DNA from: a virus
Virus record (IMG/VR): IMGVR_UViG_3300044627_004788
Location: 1 to 24,001 of that record
Reading direction: 5' to 3' (one strand)
Length of the DNA: 24,001 bases
In this document: positions 14,730-22,739 of the stretch, piece after piece
Layout of the letters: the number at the start of each line of letters is the position of its first letter
How positions within the stretch are numbered: position 1 is the first letter of the stretch
Translations under genes and position numbers: made by a program
The notes under the pieces: model-generated
What the model was told of the DNA's origin: nothing
The model's input: only the letters and a program-made list of their open reading frames with translations
Database searches by the model: none

Positions 14730-16925
14730 TTAATTATTATACACCATAGTATAAAAAGACGCTTTTGCTTGCTTTATTTCTTCAACTGTTAGTTCTCTAT
14801 TCAGCTCAGATTTTAAATGAGATAACCATATATAAAAATCTTTACTGATAGAATTATTATTTGACATATTACTTGATAACATAATATCTTTATTGATCTT
14901 ATTAAATGGTTTAGTATCAAATAGAATATTGGTTTTTATATTTTCTAATGTTTCATTTTCAGTATTAGATAAACTTCTTATATTTTTTTTGTTAAAGTAT
15001 TCTAAAATAATTGGATTTATTATATTGCTTATTTGATCTTGTGCAGAAGATGACCATAGCATTAATTTCGCGCCTGTTTGGGGCGAAAATATTTTTTGTT
15101 TGCGTTTTTCAGAATCTTTAGATAATTTTGGCCTTCCTTCGCCTGATTCTTTTGGCAACGATTCCTGTGCGGGATCGTTGGCCATTTTGGGCTGCAACTG
15201 AGTCTTTAGTTGTTGGTTTTTAAGTTCTATGGCCGTTTGTTCACCTGGTTTTTTCTTTAGTAAATCTAATCCTATTTGACTTGGGGTGACAATACCTAAT
15301 TGTAAAGATATTTTCTTAAGAGCATTCTCAAATTGTGGATCATGCCATGGCCCAGCTTTATCTATCATTCTTTGTGACTCTCTATCTCTATATTCTCTAT
15401 TTAATCTGGATTTTTCCATATCAGGATCAAAACCAAATCTACTTTGAAGTAATTCGTCACTAATAAGATTTCTATCAGCTAATTGTATTAGTAGTGCTTT
15501 TTCAGTATCTTCATTACTAAGATCCATTCTATCAAATTCAATCTTAGCCGGATATCTGAATCCCATAGCCTTCTGAACAAGTTCAATTTCATTTTCCCAA
15601 AATTTAATTAATGTGTCTCTACCATATTGTAGTCTCTGTGTTAATGTTTTGAGGCTTATGAAATTATTTGTTGTGCCCGCTGCTCCAAATGTTCCCGTAA
15701 GAGTAGGAGGAATACCAAGTCCAGCATATATACTATTTAAATGTGGAGTATATTTACCTTCTCCTAAGAAGTTATGAACATTGGTATTGCTTTCTAATAA
15801 TTCAATATCTGGACCCCATATAAGATCCATTGTTCCTCCTCCAACATTATTTCCAAGAATTTGAGCGAGTTTAGCTGTTGCTGCTTTTGTTGGGGCTATT
15901 CTGTGTTCTAGATTACCTAATTTAAAAATTCTTATATTGCTTATAGCACCATCTAAAGCTGCCATATCTGCTAGTTTAAGTTTTTCTATAACTGTGATAT
16001 CGTCCATAATTGCATATATCATAGGATATGCCCAACTCTGCCAATCATCTTTTTTATAATGATATACTATAGTTTTATCTGGTTCTAAAGGATATGCTTT
16101 TTTTGTTTTTGCTGCTTGTATAATAGCATCTGGTAATGAGTCTATTATTTCTTTTTCAGCTGCTGTTTTAGGAGAATTAATAATTTTTCTTAATGATGCT
16201 GGTAAAATTAATTCATATCTTTTATTTTTTACAAATGATGATAGTGAGCCAGCAGCACATTCAACATATACAGGATCTATAAAAGTATATGCCCATGGTA
16301 TTTCTTTTTTTTCTACTAGTATAGTCTCTGGATCTTTTATCTGCAAATCTGGAGATCCTATGCTTTTGTATAGATTATCAGTAACTTTTAAGCTTATTTT
16401 TGCTGTTTGTTTATGAATAATAATATTGCCAGTTTTATATAGATTATTTAAAAATCTCTCGCTTCTATCTTTTCCATTTATTTTTTTAAACCATGTTCTA
16501 TAAAATTTTTCTATTCTTTTATTTTTATGAACAAGTTTTATGCCCTGAACGGCAAAATCGCCCATCAAATCTATAACATTTTTAACTAAGCCTATTCTCT
16601 GATAAATATCGTCTGCTCTGCGTATAATTAATTTGATTCTTTTTGGAACAGCTTCATCCGGTCTGAATGCATAGTAATCATTTCTTGTTAATCCTGGGCG
16701 ACCACCAGTATTTCCATCTAAATTAGAAAAATCTATGCTATATCTTCTTCCAGATCCGTATGAGGCGGATGACGATTGTATGCCGGCAAACTCATCCAAA
16801 GATTCAGAAGATTTTTTAAGAGCCTCTTGCTTGCTTGATAAATCGTCTCCCCATGTGACATAAGCATCTTCTGGAATAGAAGAACTATTTTTGATAATAT
16901 TGTTTTTTTCTGGTTTTCTAGGCAT
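14730..16925 (-). CDS. Portal protein
   Basis: This 731-aa protein sits between terminase and protease-scaffold, the classic portal slot, and has portal-like features. These include an N-terminal disordered basic part, LVKNVIDLMGDFAVQG, PDEAVPKRIKLIIRRADDIY, a central beta-rich stem region (DLQIKDPETILVEKKEIPWAYTF), the LEKLKLADMAALD-type helix (ITVIEKLKLADMAALDGA), and a long helical C-terminal half with GLGIPPTLTG near residue 410, a hallmark of portals where the clip and wing meet. It should form the dodecameric DNA channel at one vertex. Residues about 585-620 are basic and polar (KKKPGEQTAIELKN, SEKRKQKIF). No clear Shine-Dalgarno sequence precedes the ATG, which is unusual here. The length is large but within the known range. 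Confidence 0.85.
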   Translation of the reverse strand: MPRKPEKNNIIKNSSSIPEDAYVTWGDDLSSKQEALKKSSESLDEFAGIQSSSASYGSGRRYSIDFSNLDGNTGGRPGLTRNDYYAFRPDEAVPKRIKLIIRRADDIYQRIGLVKNVIDLMGDFAVQGIKLVHKNKRIEKFYRTWFKKINGKDRSERFLNNLYKTGNIIIHKQTAKISLKVTDNLYKSIGSPDLQIKDPETILVEKKEIPWAYTFIDPVYVECAAGSLSSFVKNKRYELILPASLRKIINSPKTAAEKEIIDSLPDAIIQAAKTKKAYPLEPDKTIVYHYKKDDWQSWAYPMIYAIMDDITVIEKLKLADMAALDGAISNIRIFKLGNLEHRIAPTKAATAKLAQILGNNVGGGTMDLIWGPDIELLESNTNVHNFLGEGKYTPHLNSIYAGLGIPPTLTGTFGAAGTTNNFISLKTLTQRLQYGRDTLIKFWENEIELVQKAMGFRYPAKIEFDRMDLSNEDTEKALLIQLADRNLISDELLQSRFGFDPDMEKSRLNREYRDRESQRMIDKAGPWHDPQFENALKKISLQLGIVTPSQIGLDLLKKKPGEQTAIELKNQQLKTQLQPKMANDPAQESLPKESGEGRPKLSKDSEKRKQKIFSPQTGAKLMLWSSSAQDQISNIINPIILEYFNKKNIRSLSNTENETLENIKTNILFDTKPFNKINKDIMLSSNMSNNNSISKDFYIWLSHLKSELNRELTVEEIKQAKASFYTMVYNN
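14738..14745 (-). promoter_or_regulatory. GGTGTATA motif at the end of the portal gene
   Basis: The leftward strand reads GGTGTATA across the last codons of the portal gene (Val-Tyr-Asn), 41 nt before the ATG at 14696 of the protease-scaffold. Because it also codes protein, the match may be partly forced, but its distance to the next start agrees with the other copies. It could drive head-gene transcription. Confidence 0.3.
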
Positions 16926-16984
16926 GTTCTATTTCTATTGTAATAGTATTATTAATTCGATTACTTTATTTTAATATATAAATT

Positions 16985-16992
16985 TATACACA
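16985..16992 (-). promoter_or_regulatory. TGTGTATA motif, variant copy, upstream of portal
   Basis: The leftward strand reads TGTGTATA, one base from GGTGTATA, 59 nt before the portal ATG at 16925, in a 68-bp intergenic gap (16926-16993). The sequence around it is AT-rich and promoter-like. It is the weakest of the candidate copies. Confidence 0.3.
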
Positions 16993-16993
16993 T

Positions 16994-19024
16994 TTATCTA
17001 TAAATTCCCTGATAAATATTATCGTCTCCATTAACGTTAGACGTAAACCACTCGGGACCTTTATATAGTTGTTTATCTTTATTGTTAACTATATCTATCC
17101 TATTATCTCCTATAAGATCATAATTAACTGGCTGTAAAGACCTATTTATTTGTCTAGCTATCATATTTGCTATTAATAAAGAGCTATATCTATCTTTTCT
17201 TAGTCTTCCCTTTTTACCATTTGGTAATTTTACCTCTGGCGTGTCCCATCTGTCTCGTGCTTGAGGACCAGTACTAGTTTGTGTCATAACTATAGTTGTC
17301 AATTCATTTTTTAGTTCTTCTATTTCTAGAATACATTCGCTAACACTATCATATAATGGATTAAGATCAGAATCGATAATATTTTTTCCTTCTTTTTCCA
17401 TAGCCAATCCGAGTGTTAAATTATCAAATTGTGGAAATAATAGTACTTTATCTTCTAGATCTTTTCTTAAACCATGATTAGCCTGACCTGTCCAATCAGC
17501 TTTTGCGAACTGGACTAATTCTAGTATATGTAATCCTTGTTGAGAGTCTGTATCCTTGCTCTTTTCATAATCTATCACTGGCCATATTAGTTGTTCATTT
17601 TCCTGTAATTTACCAGGATCGTGTAGCGCTTCTTCTATAGCTACTCCTCCTCCCTGAGCATCCATTCCTATTCTTATAGGTGGGAAAGTTTTCATAAGAT
17701 CTCTAATTTTTCTAGCGCAAAAACTGTAGAAGTCATATTCTTTTACTAGTCCTATCTTCTGTCTTTCTTTAAAATTATTACGATTTGTTGCCCAACAATA
17801 GACAATTCTGGAATGCGTTGGATGAACTTCTAGTATCACTATACTAAAATTATCTTGTTCACTAGCAGGGTCTATTCCATAAACATATTGACAATTCTGA
17901 TTGCCTTGGGTTATCGCATTAAAAATAATGGACTGATTATTTATTGTTATAGGCGGATAGTCTTTTACAACACAACTCTCTATGAGACTTCTTCTAAAGA
18001 ATCCTTGACTATCATTAACAAAACAAGCTGCATACTCCATATTATAAATACCAACATGTATAGTAGCTTTTGCTCTACTAACTTGCTTATCATCCATGAA
18101 GCCCTTTGGTATTAATTCATATGGGATACGAATAATACTATAGTCTTTCCAATTAAAATTCGAAGGAACCTCGCCATTGAAAACATCTTCTAGTTTTCTG
18201 ATATTGCCTTTGCTCTCAATAATACTCTTATATCTTTTCCAATACTGTGCAAAATGTTTGAATCCATAATCTGCTGTGCCACTAATAACAGCTTGGTTAT
18301 TAATTTTTCTAGAAATTGAATCTAATTCTTTATTCCATATTCCAGCTGTTCTCATCGCTTCTTTTTTTGCTTCATCTTTCACGTTTTGTATTGGGCTTGC
18401 GCTAACAGCTGCGAATCCAGAAACAACGGTCTCGTAAATGTCCGGAGATATGCTGCTAAACTCATCAGCAAGAATAATATGTGCTCTTAAGCCTCTAATT
18501 TTGTCGCCATTACCTAATGGAATAGCAATAGCCCAGCTATCCCCTAGTCTTATAGTACATCTGTCAACATCTCTTCTTGGTCCATCTTCATTGCCATTAA
18601 AAATACTTCTTAATATAGGACTATTTTTCCATATATTTTCCATATATTCAAAAATAATTTTACTCTGTCTAAAAGCTGCTCCGACTATAACTACTTTTGT
18701 ACCAGGGAAAAATGTGCATTTTAATACTGCGTATAATGCTAGTAGAAAACTTTTACTAAATCCTCTGCTACCAATTAACATAGGAAAGGGTCTGTCCCAT
18801 ATTTCTTGTAGAACAACTATCTGCATTGGATGAAGCTCTATATTAAAAATGAGCTTGCATGTAGATCCTAAATAATTTGGATCTTTTAGCATTCTTAATA
18901 AATGAAGATCTGGATTCTCTATATCTTCTTTAGTCCTATGTATCATAGGATTTTTACTTAAAGCTAAAGAGTTTAGATCTCCAAGACCTAACCATGCATC
19001 GTCAAAATTTTTAATATCAATCAT
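16994..19024 (-). CDS. Terminase large subunit
   Basis: This 676-aa DNA-packaging motor has both halves visible. In the N-terminal ATPase, the adenine-binding Q-motif is LHPMQ (about 65-68), Walker A is GSRGFSKS (85-92, Lys91), Walker B is HIILADEF (182-189, Asp187/Glu188) and a coupling motif SGT follows near 248-250. The C-terminal RNase H-like nuclease has acidic residues at Asp385 (YGIDPASEQDN), Asp455 (RIGMDAQGGG) and Asp611 (RKDRYSSLLIAN). It cleaves concatemers and pumps DNA through the portal. The start overlaps the end of the 189-aa gene by 8 bp (ATGATTGA), with no independent Shine-Dalgarno sequence, so translation is coupled. It is intact by every visible motif. Confidence 0.95.
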   Translation of the reverse strand: MIDIKNFDDAWLGLGDLNSLALSKNPMIHRTKEDIENPDLHLLRMLKDPNYLGSTCKLIFNIELHPMQIVVLQEIWDRPFPMLIGSRGFSKSFLLALYAVLKCTFFPGTKVVIVGAAFRQSKIIFEYMENIWKNSPILRSIFNGNEDGPRRDVDRCTIRLGDSWAIAIPLGNGDKIRGLRAHIILADEFSSISPDIYETVVSGFAAVSASPIQNVKDEAKKEAMRTAGIWNKELDSISRKINNQAVISGTADYGFKHFAQYWKRYKSIIESKGNIRKLEDVFNGEVPSNFNWKDYSIIRIPYELIPKGFMDDKQVSRAKATIHVGIYNMEYAACFVNDSQGFFRRSLIESCVVKDYPPITINNQSIIFNAITQGNQNCQYVYGIDPASEQDNFSIVILEVHPTHSRIVYCWATNRNNFKERQKIGLVKEYDFYSFCARKIRDLMKTFPPIRIGMDAQGGGVAIEEALHDPGKLQENEQLIWPVIDYEKSKDTDSQQGLHILELVQFAKADWTGQANHGLRKDLEDKVLLFPQFDNLTLGLAMEKEGKNIIDSDLNPLYDSVSECILEIEELKNELTTIVMTQTSTGPQARDRWDTPEVKLPNGKKGRLRKDRYSSLLIANMIARQINRSLQPVNYDLIGDNRIDIVNNKDKQLYKGPEWFTSNVNGDDNIYQGIYR

Positions 19025-19586
19025 TATTATTTTTTAATAATCTACGAGATGTTTTAATTGCTCTCTTCACTATCATAGACGCTATAGTTTCTATAAATGG
19101 TAGGTGTCTTTTTTCACTTTCTTCTTTTAGCCATGATAAAATTACTGGTAAGTTTGTCTCACACCAATCAACTCCTCTTTCATTCATTTCTATAGCGTGC
19201 CGACGACAAGAACAGTTTGCTGTACTTTTTATTCCTAAAGAACTTATCATACTGGTCAATATTGTTCCTGGACCATTAGGATCTTCTTCAAGAGTTCTTG
19301 GAAATTTTTTTCTTAATTTCATTGACATATCGTCTTTAATCTGATCGTACAACAATTCTTCTAGTTTTGATCTATTAACATTTCCAAGTTTTTCGTAATC
19401 TATTCCATATGCCAATAAGAAAGAACCAGGAATATTTTTTATAGTTGCCGATACTGATTTACTTGTTGGATTATCGTGATAAGTAATATCTAAAAAATCT
19501 ATAAATAGTGCTGGTGGATTTACTAATTTGTTTTCATGATCTGTATATGGGGGCGGGTTAATGATAATAGGATTCTCAAGTTTCAT
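19017..19586 (-). CDS. Conserved protein with Cys/His cluster, upstream of terminase
   Basis: This 189-aa protein has two parts: an N-terminal half with a short beta region (PPALFIDFLDITYHD, GSFLLAYGIDYEKLG) and a C-terminal half with a Cys cluster (TANCSCRRHAIEMNERGVDW with Cys125, Cys127, His130, Cys142), followed by a helix (LPFIETIASMIVKRAIKTSRR). The cluster suggests a metal site but has too few ligands to be sure. I know similar C-x-C-x10-16-W-C segments from phage and bacterial proteins of unknown function. A longer frame starts at a TTG (19604), but I chose the ATG at 19586 because AGGA lies 9 nt upstream. It overlaps both neighbours, so it may assist packaging. Confidence 0.6.
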   Translation of the reverse strand: MKLENPIIINPPPYTDHENKLVNPPALFIDFLDITYHDNPTSKSVSATIKNIPGSFLLAYGIDYEKLGNVNRSKLEELLYDQIKDDMSMKLRKKFPRTLEEDPNGPGTILTSMISSLGIKSTANCSCRRHAIEMNERGVDWCETNLPVILSWLKEESEKRHLPFIETIASMIVKRAIKTSRRLLKNNND

Positions 19587-20064
19587 TTGATTTTTTCCTT
19601 TCAATAGATGTTGTCAGATAAATTCTTTTTAAAATGTATTCTGCTATTTTTTCTGCATTAGAGGCATTATTACAAAATAATACTTTAATATTATGTTTTA
19701 ATTGCCAATCTAAGATATTCTTCATAATAAATGCTGGAGTTATTTTAACTTTATCCCACATTTTTTTAGGTAAATTAGAACCTATGGGATAATTTAAAAC
19801 GTCGGTCATGCTAAATTCAAGTAGTAAAAATGAATATTTAAGTTGGGACAGTCGTGCTACAACATCTTTAAATCTTGGTTCAACAATATTATTTGCTATC
19901 TCATTAATACTCTTTTTCCTTTCAATAGCAAAAATTTCTTGTAGGCCATCTATACTATAGTCACCAGTGTCTAATTTTTTATTGGCCACAACATACTCTG
20001 AAAAAGACCATGGTTGTTGCTCTCTAGTATCTATTATAATTGTAAAATCTTGATTATTTATCAT
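19576..20064 (-). CDS. ERCC4-type nuclease
   Basis: This 162-aa protein has the ERCC4/XPF-type nuclease signature in order: IIDTREQQPWSF (Asp12, Glu15), KLDTGDYSI (Gly34-Asp35), and FAIERKKSINE (Glu48-Arg49-Lys50). Later parts (LKYSFLLLEF, HNIKVLFCNNASNAEKIAEYIL) match the rest of the core fold. ERK and GD are the metal-binding catalytic residues in this family, which cuts branched or flap DNA. Phage-encoded single-domain members may process replication or packaging intermediates. It overlaps the HNH gene by 11 bp and lies upstream of terminase, so a packaging or recombination role is likely but inferred. No helicase or HhH domain is attached. Confidence 0.85.
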   Translation of the reverse strand: MINNQDFTIIIDTREQQPWSFSEYVVANKKLDTGDYSIDGLQEIFAIERKKSINEIANNIVEPRFKDVVARLSQLKYSFLLLEFSMTDVLNYPIGSNLPKKMWDKVKITPAFIMKNILDWQLKHNIKVLFCNNASNAEKIAEYILKRIYLTTSIERKKSNET

Positions 20065-20329
20065 TAGATTTCTTATCCGCTATAATTTTAAAAAAAACAG
20101 CCTCATATGCATTTTCATTTCCTTCTATCATCTGGTGATGAAATTTGCATAATGTTATACCATTATTTATATTATATCTTAAATCTATGCTGTCAGCCCA
20201 TCTTTTGATATGATGAACATGTAATTTTTTAGATGATAAGCACCCAGGCCACTGACATTTATGATGATCTCTTTTTCTTATACTATTTCTCCATTGTTTA
20301 TATAGTGGATCATTATAATTCCTAAACAT
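20054..20329 (-). CDS. HNH endonuclease
   Basis: This 91-aa HNH nuclease has Cys25 and Cys30 (KCQWPGC) for structural zinc, LHVHHIKRW with His39/His40, then NINNGITLCKFHH with the Asn and final His65 of the motif, and a third and fourth metal-binding position at Cys61/His64. It is the small, stand-alone type found beside terminase in many phages. In HK97-like cos phages, such HNH proteins cooperate with terminase in cleavage of the packaging site. The ATG overlaps the gmd stop by 8 bp and no Shine-Dalgarno sequence is visible, so translation is coupled. A homing role is less likely because it is not inside an intron and does not split a gene. Confidence 0.85.
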   Translation of the reverse strand: MFRNYNDPLYKQWRNSIRKRDHHKCQWPGCLSSKKLHVHHIKRWADSIDLRYNINNGITLCKFHHQMIEGNENAYEAVFFKIIADKKSNDK

Positions 20330-21311
20330 TTTGATAACTATTTATATCATGGTCCACCATCTCATGTACCAGCTCATCAAAAGATGTTGATGGTTTCCAG
20401 CCTAATACTTTTTGAGCTTTTGTTGAACGACCACATAAATAATCAACTTCTGCTGGTCTATATAAACTAGGATCTATTGTTATATATTGTTTATAATCTA
20501 AATTAGCATACTCAAATGCTTTTTTAACAAAATCTAAAGCTTTGTAGCTGGTTTCTGTACATATTACAAAATCATCGGCAAAATCTTGTTGTAGCATCAG
20601 ATGCATAGCATATACATAATCCTTAGCATGGCCCCAGTCTCTGTATGACTGTAAATTACCGAGCTTTAATAATTCGTTAGTTTTGTTATTAATAACTTGG
20701 CCTATATATTTGGTTACTTTTCTTGTTAAAAAGTTTTCTCCTCGTCTGGGACTTTCATGATTAAATAATATGCCAGAGCAACAAAATAGATTATAAGCAT
20801 CGCGATATATTTGTACTAAACGATGACTAGATAATTTAGCAACAGCATATGGACTTTGTGGTAAAAATGGAGTATTTTCATCTTGATATTTAATATTATT
20901 ATCAATATCAAAATTTCTACCAAACATTTCACTAGTACTAGCTTGATAAAATTTTGTTGCAGATGATGCGGATTTTATACTCTCCAAAATATATAAAACC
21001 CCCATGGTATTAATATCAAATGTTGTTGTTGGCTGATCAAAGCTACTACCAACGTGGCTCATTGCTGCTAGATTATAAAATTCATCTGGTTGGTATTTAT
21101 GAAGGATATGATTAATAGATGATGGATCAGTAAGATCAAATTCTATTAAAGTTAAATTATGATGATGTATTATATTATTTATTCTTTGAAAATTATAGTT
21201 ACTATTTCGTCTATATAATCCTATAACCTTATAGTCTTTTTCTAAAAGTAATTCGGCTAAATAACTACCATCTTGTCCTGTTATGCCTGTTATGATAGCT
21301 GATTTATTCAT
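20322..21311 (-). CDS. gmd: GDP-mannose 4,6-dehydratase
   Basis: This 329-aa short-chain dehydrogenase converts GDP-mannose to GDP-4-keto-6-deoxymannose, the first step to GDP-fucose, GDP-rhamnose and related sugars. The NAD(P) site is GITGQDGSYL (9-18). Catalytic Thr126 and Glu128 lie in STSEMFG, and Tyr155 and Lys159 in SPYAVAK. Signature stretches LFNHESPRRGENFLTRK, YRDWGHAKDYVYAMHLMLQQ and YRPAEVDYLCGRSTKAQKVLGW are those of true Gmd. It appears intact and near full length. It is the only sugar-nucleotide gene here; no reductase or epimerase follows. It overlaps both neighbours with a GGAG Shine-Dalgarno sequence, so it is locked in the packaging operon. Phages use such genes for host or virion glycan change. 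Confidence 0.93.
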   Translation of the reverse strand: MNKSAIITGITGQDGSYLAELLLEKDYKVIGLYRRNSNYNFQRINNIIHHHNLTLIEFDLTDPSSINHILHKYQPDEFYNLAAMSHVGSSFDQPTTTFDINTMGVLYILESIKSASSATKFYQASTSEMFGRNFDIDNNIKYQDENTPFLPQSPYAVAKLSSHRLVQIYRDAYNLFCCSGILFNHESPRRGENFLTRKVTKYIGQVINNKTNELLKLGNLQSYRDWGHAKDYVYAMHLMLQQDFADDFVICTETSYKALDFVKKAFEYANLDYKQYITIDPSLYRPAEVDYLCGRSTKAQKVLGWKPSTSFDELVHEMVDHDINSYQNV

Positions 21312-22134
21312 TATTTTTCTCCATTAATTCTGGGCTTAATAGGGGAAAGTCAACAATTCCATCCTGATATGAATGATATTCTTCTAATTTATTTTTTGAT
21401 TTATTAGCGGCCATTGATAATATTTCCATTTCTCTTCCTTCTTTTTCTCTTATAGCCTCGTCTTCTAACATGCGTATCAAGCCAACCCAACTACTTTTTC
21501 CGTCTTCTATTCTTTTGATTCGTTGTTCTCTTGTTGCTTTGAGATCTTTGCTTATTTTTTGTTGCTCATTTAATAATTTAGTATATTCATTAGTATAATT
21601 GGCTATACTATTTCGAGCAAAACTGAGCTGTTGTTCGAGGTTGGCCAGTTTAGGAATATCACGATCACTTTCTTTTTTCTCATATTCTTGGTCAACAAGT
21701 TTTTGCAATTTTTCTGTTTCGCTGATGTGTCGTTTTCGTTCTTTCATAGAGCGATTAATTAATATATCAATTGTTATAAATTGTTTGATCTGTAGTTCTT
21801 CTGCTGGTAATACGTCTTCTCTGAATTGTTTTATCAGACTAACCCATGTATTTTCAAAATATTCTAATTCTCCGGTTTCTTTATCGAATTGTCTTGTTAT
21901 TTCTTGCCAAAATGTTTTACTATGTAGTTTATCTTTTAAGGTATCGTATGCTATTTTTTCTTCGGGATCTGTTAATAAATTATTTTCATTAATATATCTT
22001 TTAATAGGATTAGAGTGTCTATTAAGTTTTTGGGCGATCTGATCAACAGATAAGCTATTAATATTCTCTCTTATAAAAGCCTCTTCATCAAGACTTAATT
22101 GTCCTCGTTTTTTGGAAATTCTGTCTGGTTCCAA
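21304..22134 (-). CDS. HTH/coiled-coil protein, candidate terminase small subunit
   Basis: This 276-aa protein has a predicted helix-turn-helix at residues about 11-53 (LSLDEEAFIRENI, VDQIAQKLNRHSNPIKRYIN) and a long charged coiled coil at about 110-240 (MKERKRHISETEKLQKLV, QKISKDLKATREQRIKRIED). DNA-binding head plus coiled-coil body is the usual plan of small terminases, and it is encoded a few genes upstream of the large subunit, but no sequence signature proves this. It starts with TTG: a perfect GGAGGA (22141-22146) lies 6 nt upstream and no ATG exists nearby, so the start is well supported. The HTH resembles that of the 69-aa protein encoded rightward at 22969. An alternative role is a transcription or replication accessory factor. 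Confidence 0.6.
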   Translation of the reverse strand: MEPDRISKKRGQLSLDEEAFIRENINSLSVDQIAQKLNRHSNPIKRYINENNLLTDPEEKIAYDTLKDKLHSKTFWQEITRQFDKETGELEYFENTWVSLIKQFREDVLPAEELQIKQFITIDILINRSMKERKRHISETEKLQKLVDQEYEKKESDRDIPKLANLEQQLSFARNSIANYTNEYTKLLNEQQKISKDLKATREQRIKRIEDGKSSWVGLIRMLEDEAIREKEGREMEILSMAANKSKNKLEEYHSYQDGIVDFPLLSPELMEKNNE

Positions 22135-22739
22135 TTGTGTTCCTCCATCAGTTCCTGAATGTGTTTTTTAAGTTTGATTAATTCTGATTTATTAATTTTA
22201 TGATTATGTTTTAATTTTAAATAATTTTCTCTAAATTCTGATCTTATATATTTATCTAAAAAGCTTATCAGATCAGAACTATCTGATGGGTTTTTATTCA
22301 TACAAAATAGTGTTTGATCCTCGACGTAGGATGGCTTTGCAATATTTTTTTTAGCATTATTTCTCTTAAACCACGATGAGTATAGGTCGCACTCTGTTTT
22401 CTCTATATATTTGGAACATTGACTTTGGGACACTTTATTTTTTGGATCATATAATGGACATGTTAAACACGGCTTGTCTGGTCTTTGATAGTTATTTCTT
22501 TTGTAGTTAAACAATCTATTTCTAACATGGGTCCACAAGAAGTTCTCTAATGGTCTTTTGTGATCGTAGTTTTTAAGTCCTTCTAGAGCAAATATAGCAG
22601 CTTGCTGTTTCATATCCTCAACACTATGGTATCCAAATTTAAATTTATATGCTAATCTTTTAGTTATTTTATCTAAAACTTCTAGAAATTCTTGGTCAGA
22701 AACTGTTTGTTTATTTGGTGTTTTTGTTTTTTTCTTCAT
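22095..22739 (-). CDS. Sigma-region-2-like protein with Cys cluster
   Basis: This 214-aa protein has an N-terminal part (about 15-85) reading like sigma-70 region 2: ITKRLAYKFKF, VEDMKQQAAIFALEGLKNYD, then NFLWTHVRNRLFNYKR, the core-binding and -10-recognition helices. After this comes a Cys cluster, Cys91-x2-Cys94 and Cys108-x8-Cys117, which could bind zinc or iron-sulphur. No convincing region 4 is visible; the C terminus is a basic helix. It may direct RNA polymerase to phage promoters, but binding has not been shown. The ATG overlaps the 54-aa gene by 29 bp. It is near the start of the leftward operon, suiting early synthesis to permit late transcription. Confidence 0.7.
   Translation of the reverse strand: MKKKTKTPNKQTVSDQEFLEVLDKITKRLAYKFKFGYHSVEDMKQQAAIFALEGLKNYDHKRPLENFLWTHVRNRLFNYKRNNYQRPDKPCLTCPLYDPKNKVSQSQCSKYIEKTECDLYSSWFKRNNAKKNIAKPSYVEDQTLFCMNKNPSDSSDLISFLDKYIRSEFRENYLKLKHNHKINKSELIKLKKHIQELMEEHNWNQTEFPKNEDN
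22141..22146 (-). promoter_or_regulatory. Shine-Dalgarno GGAGGA deciding a TTG start
   Basis: GGAGGA lies 6 nt before TTG at 22134. It is the strongest ribosome site in the leftward operon and fixes the start of the HTH/coiled-coil gene at a non-ATG codon. It lies within the end of the sigma-like gene, so translation may be coupled. Confidence 0.8.

Noticed and set aside
19587-19604. TTG start at 19604 for the Cys-cluster protein
   Set aside because: ATG at 19586 has AGGA 9 nt upstream; the TTG adds six residues without a ribosome site.
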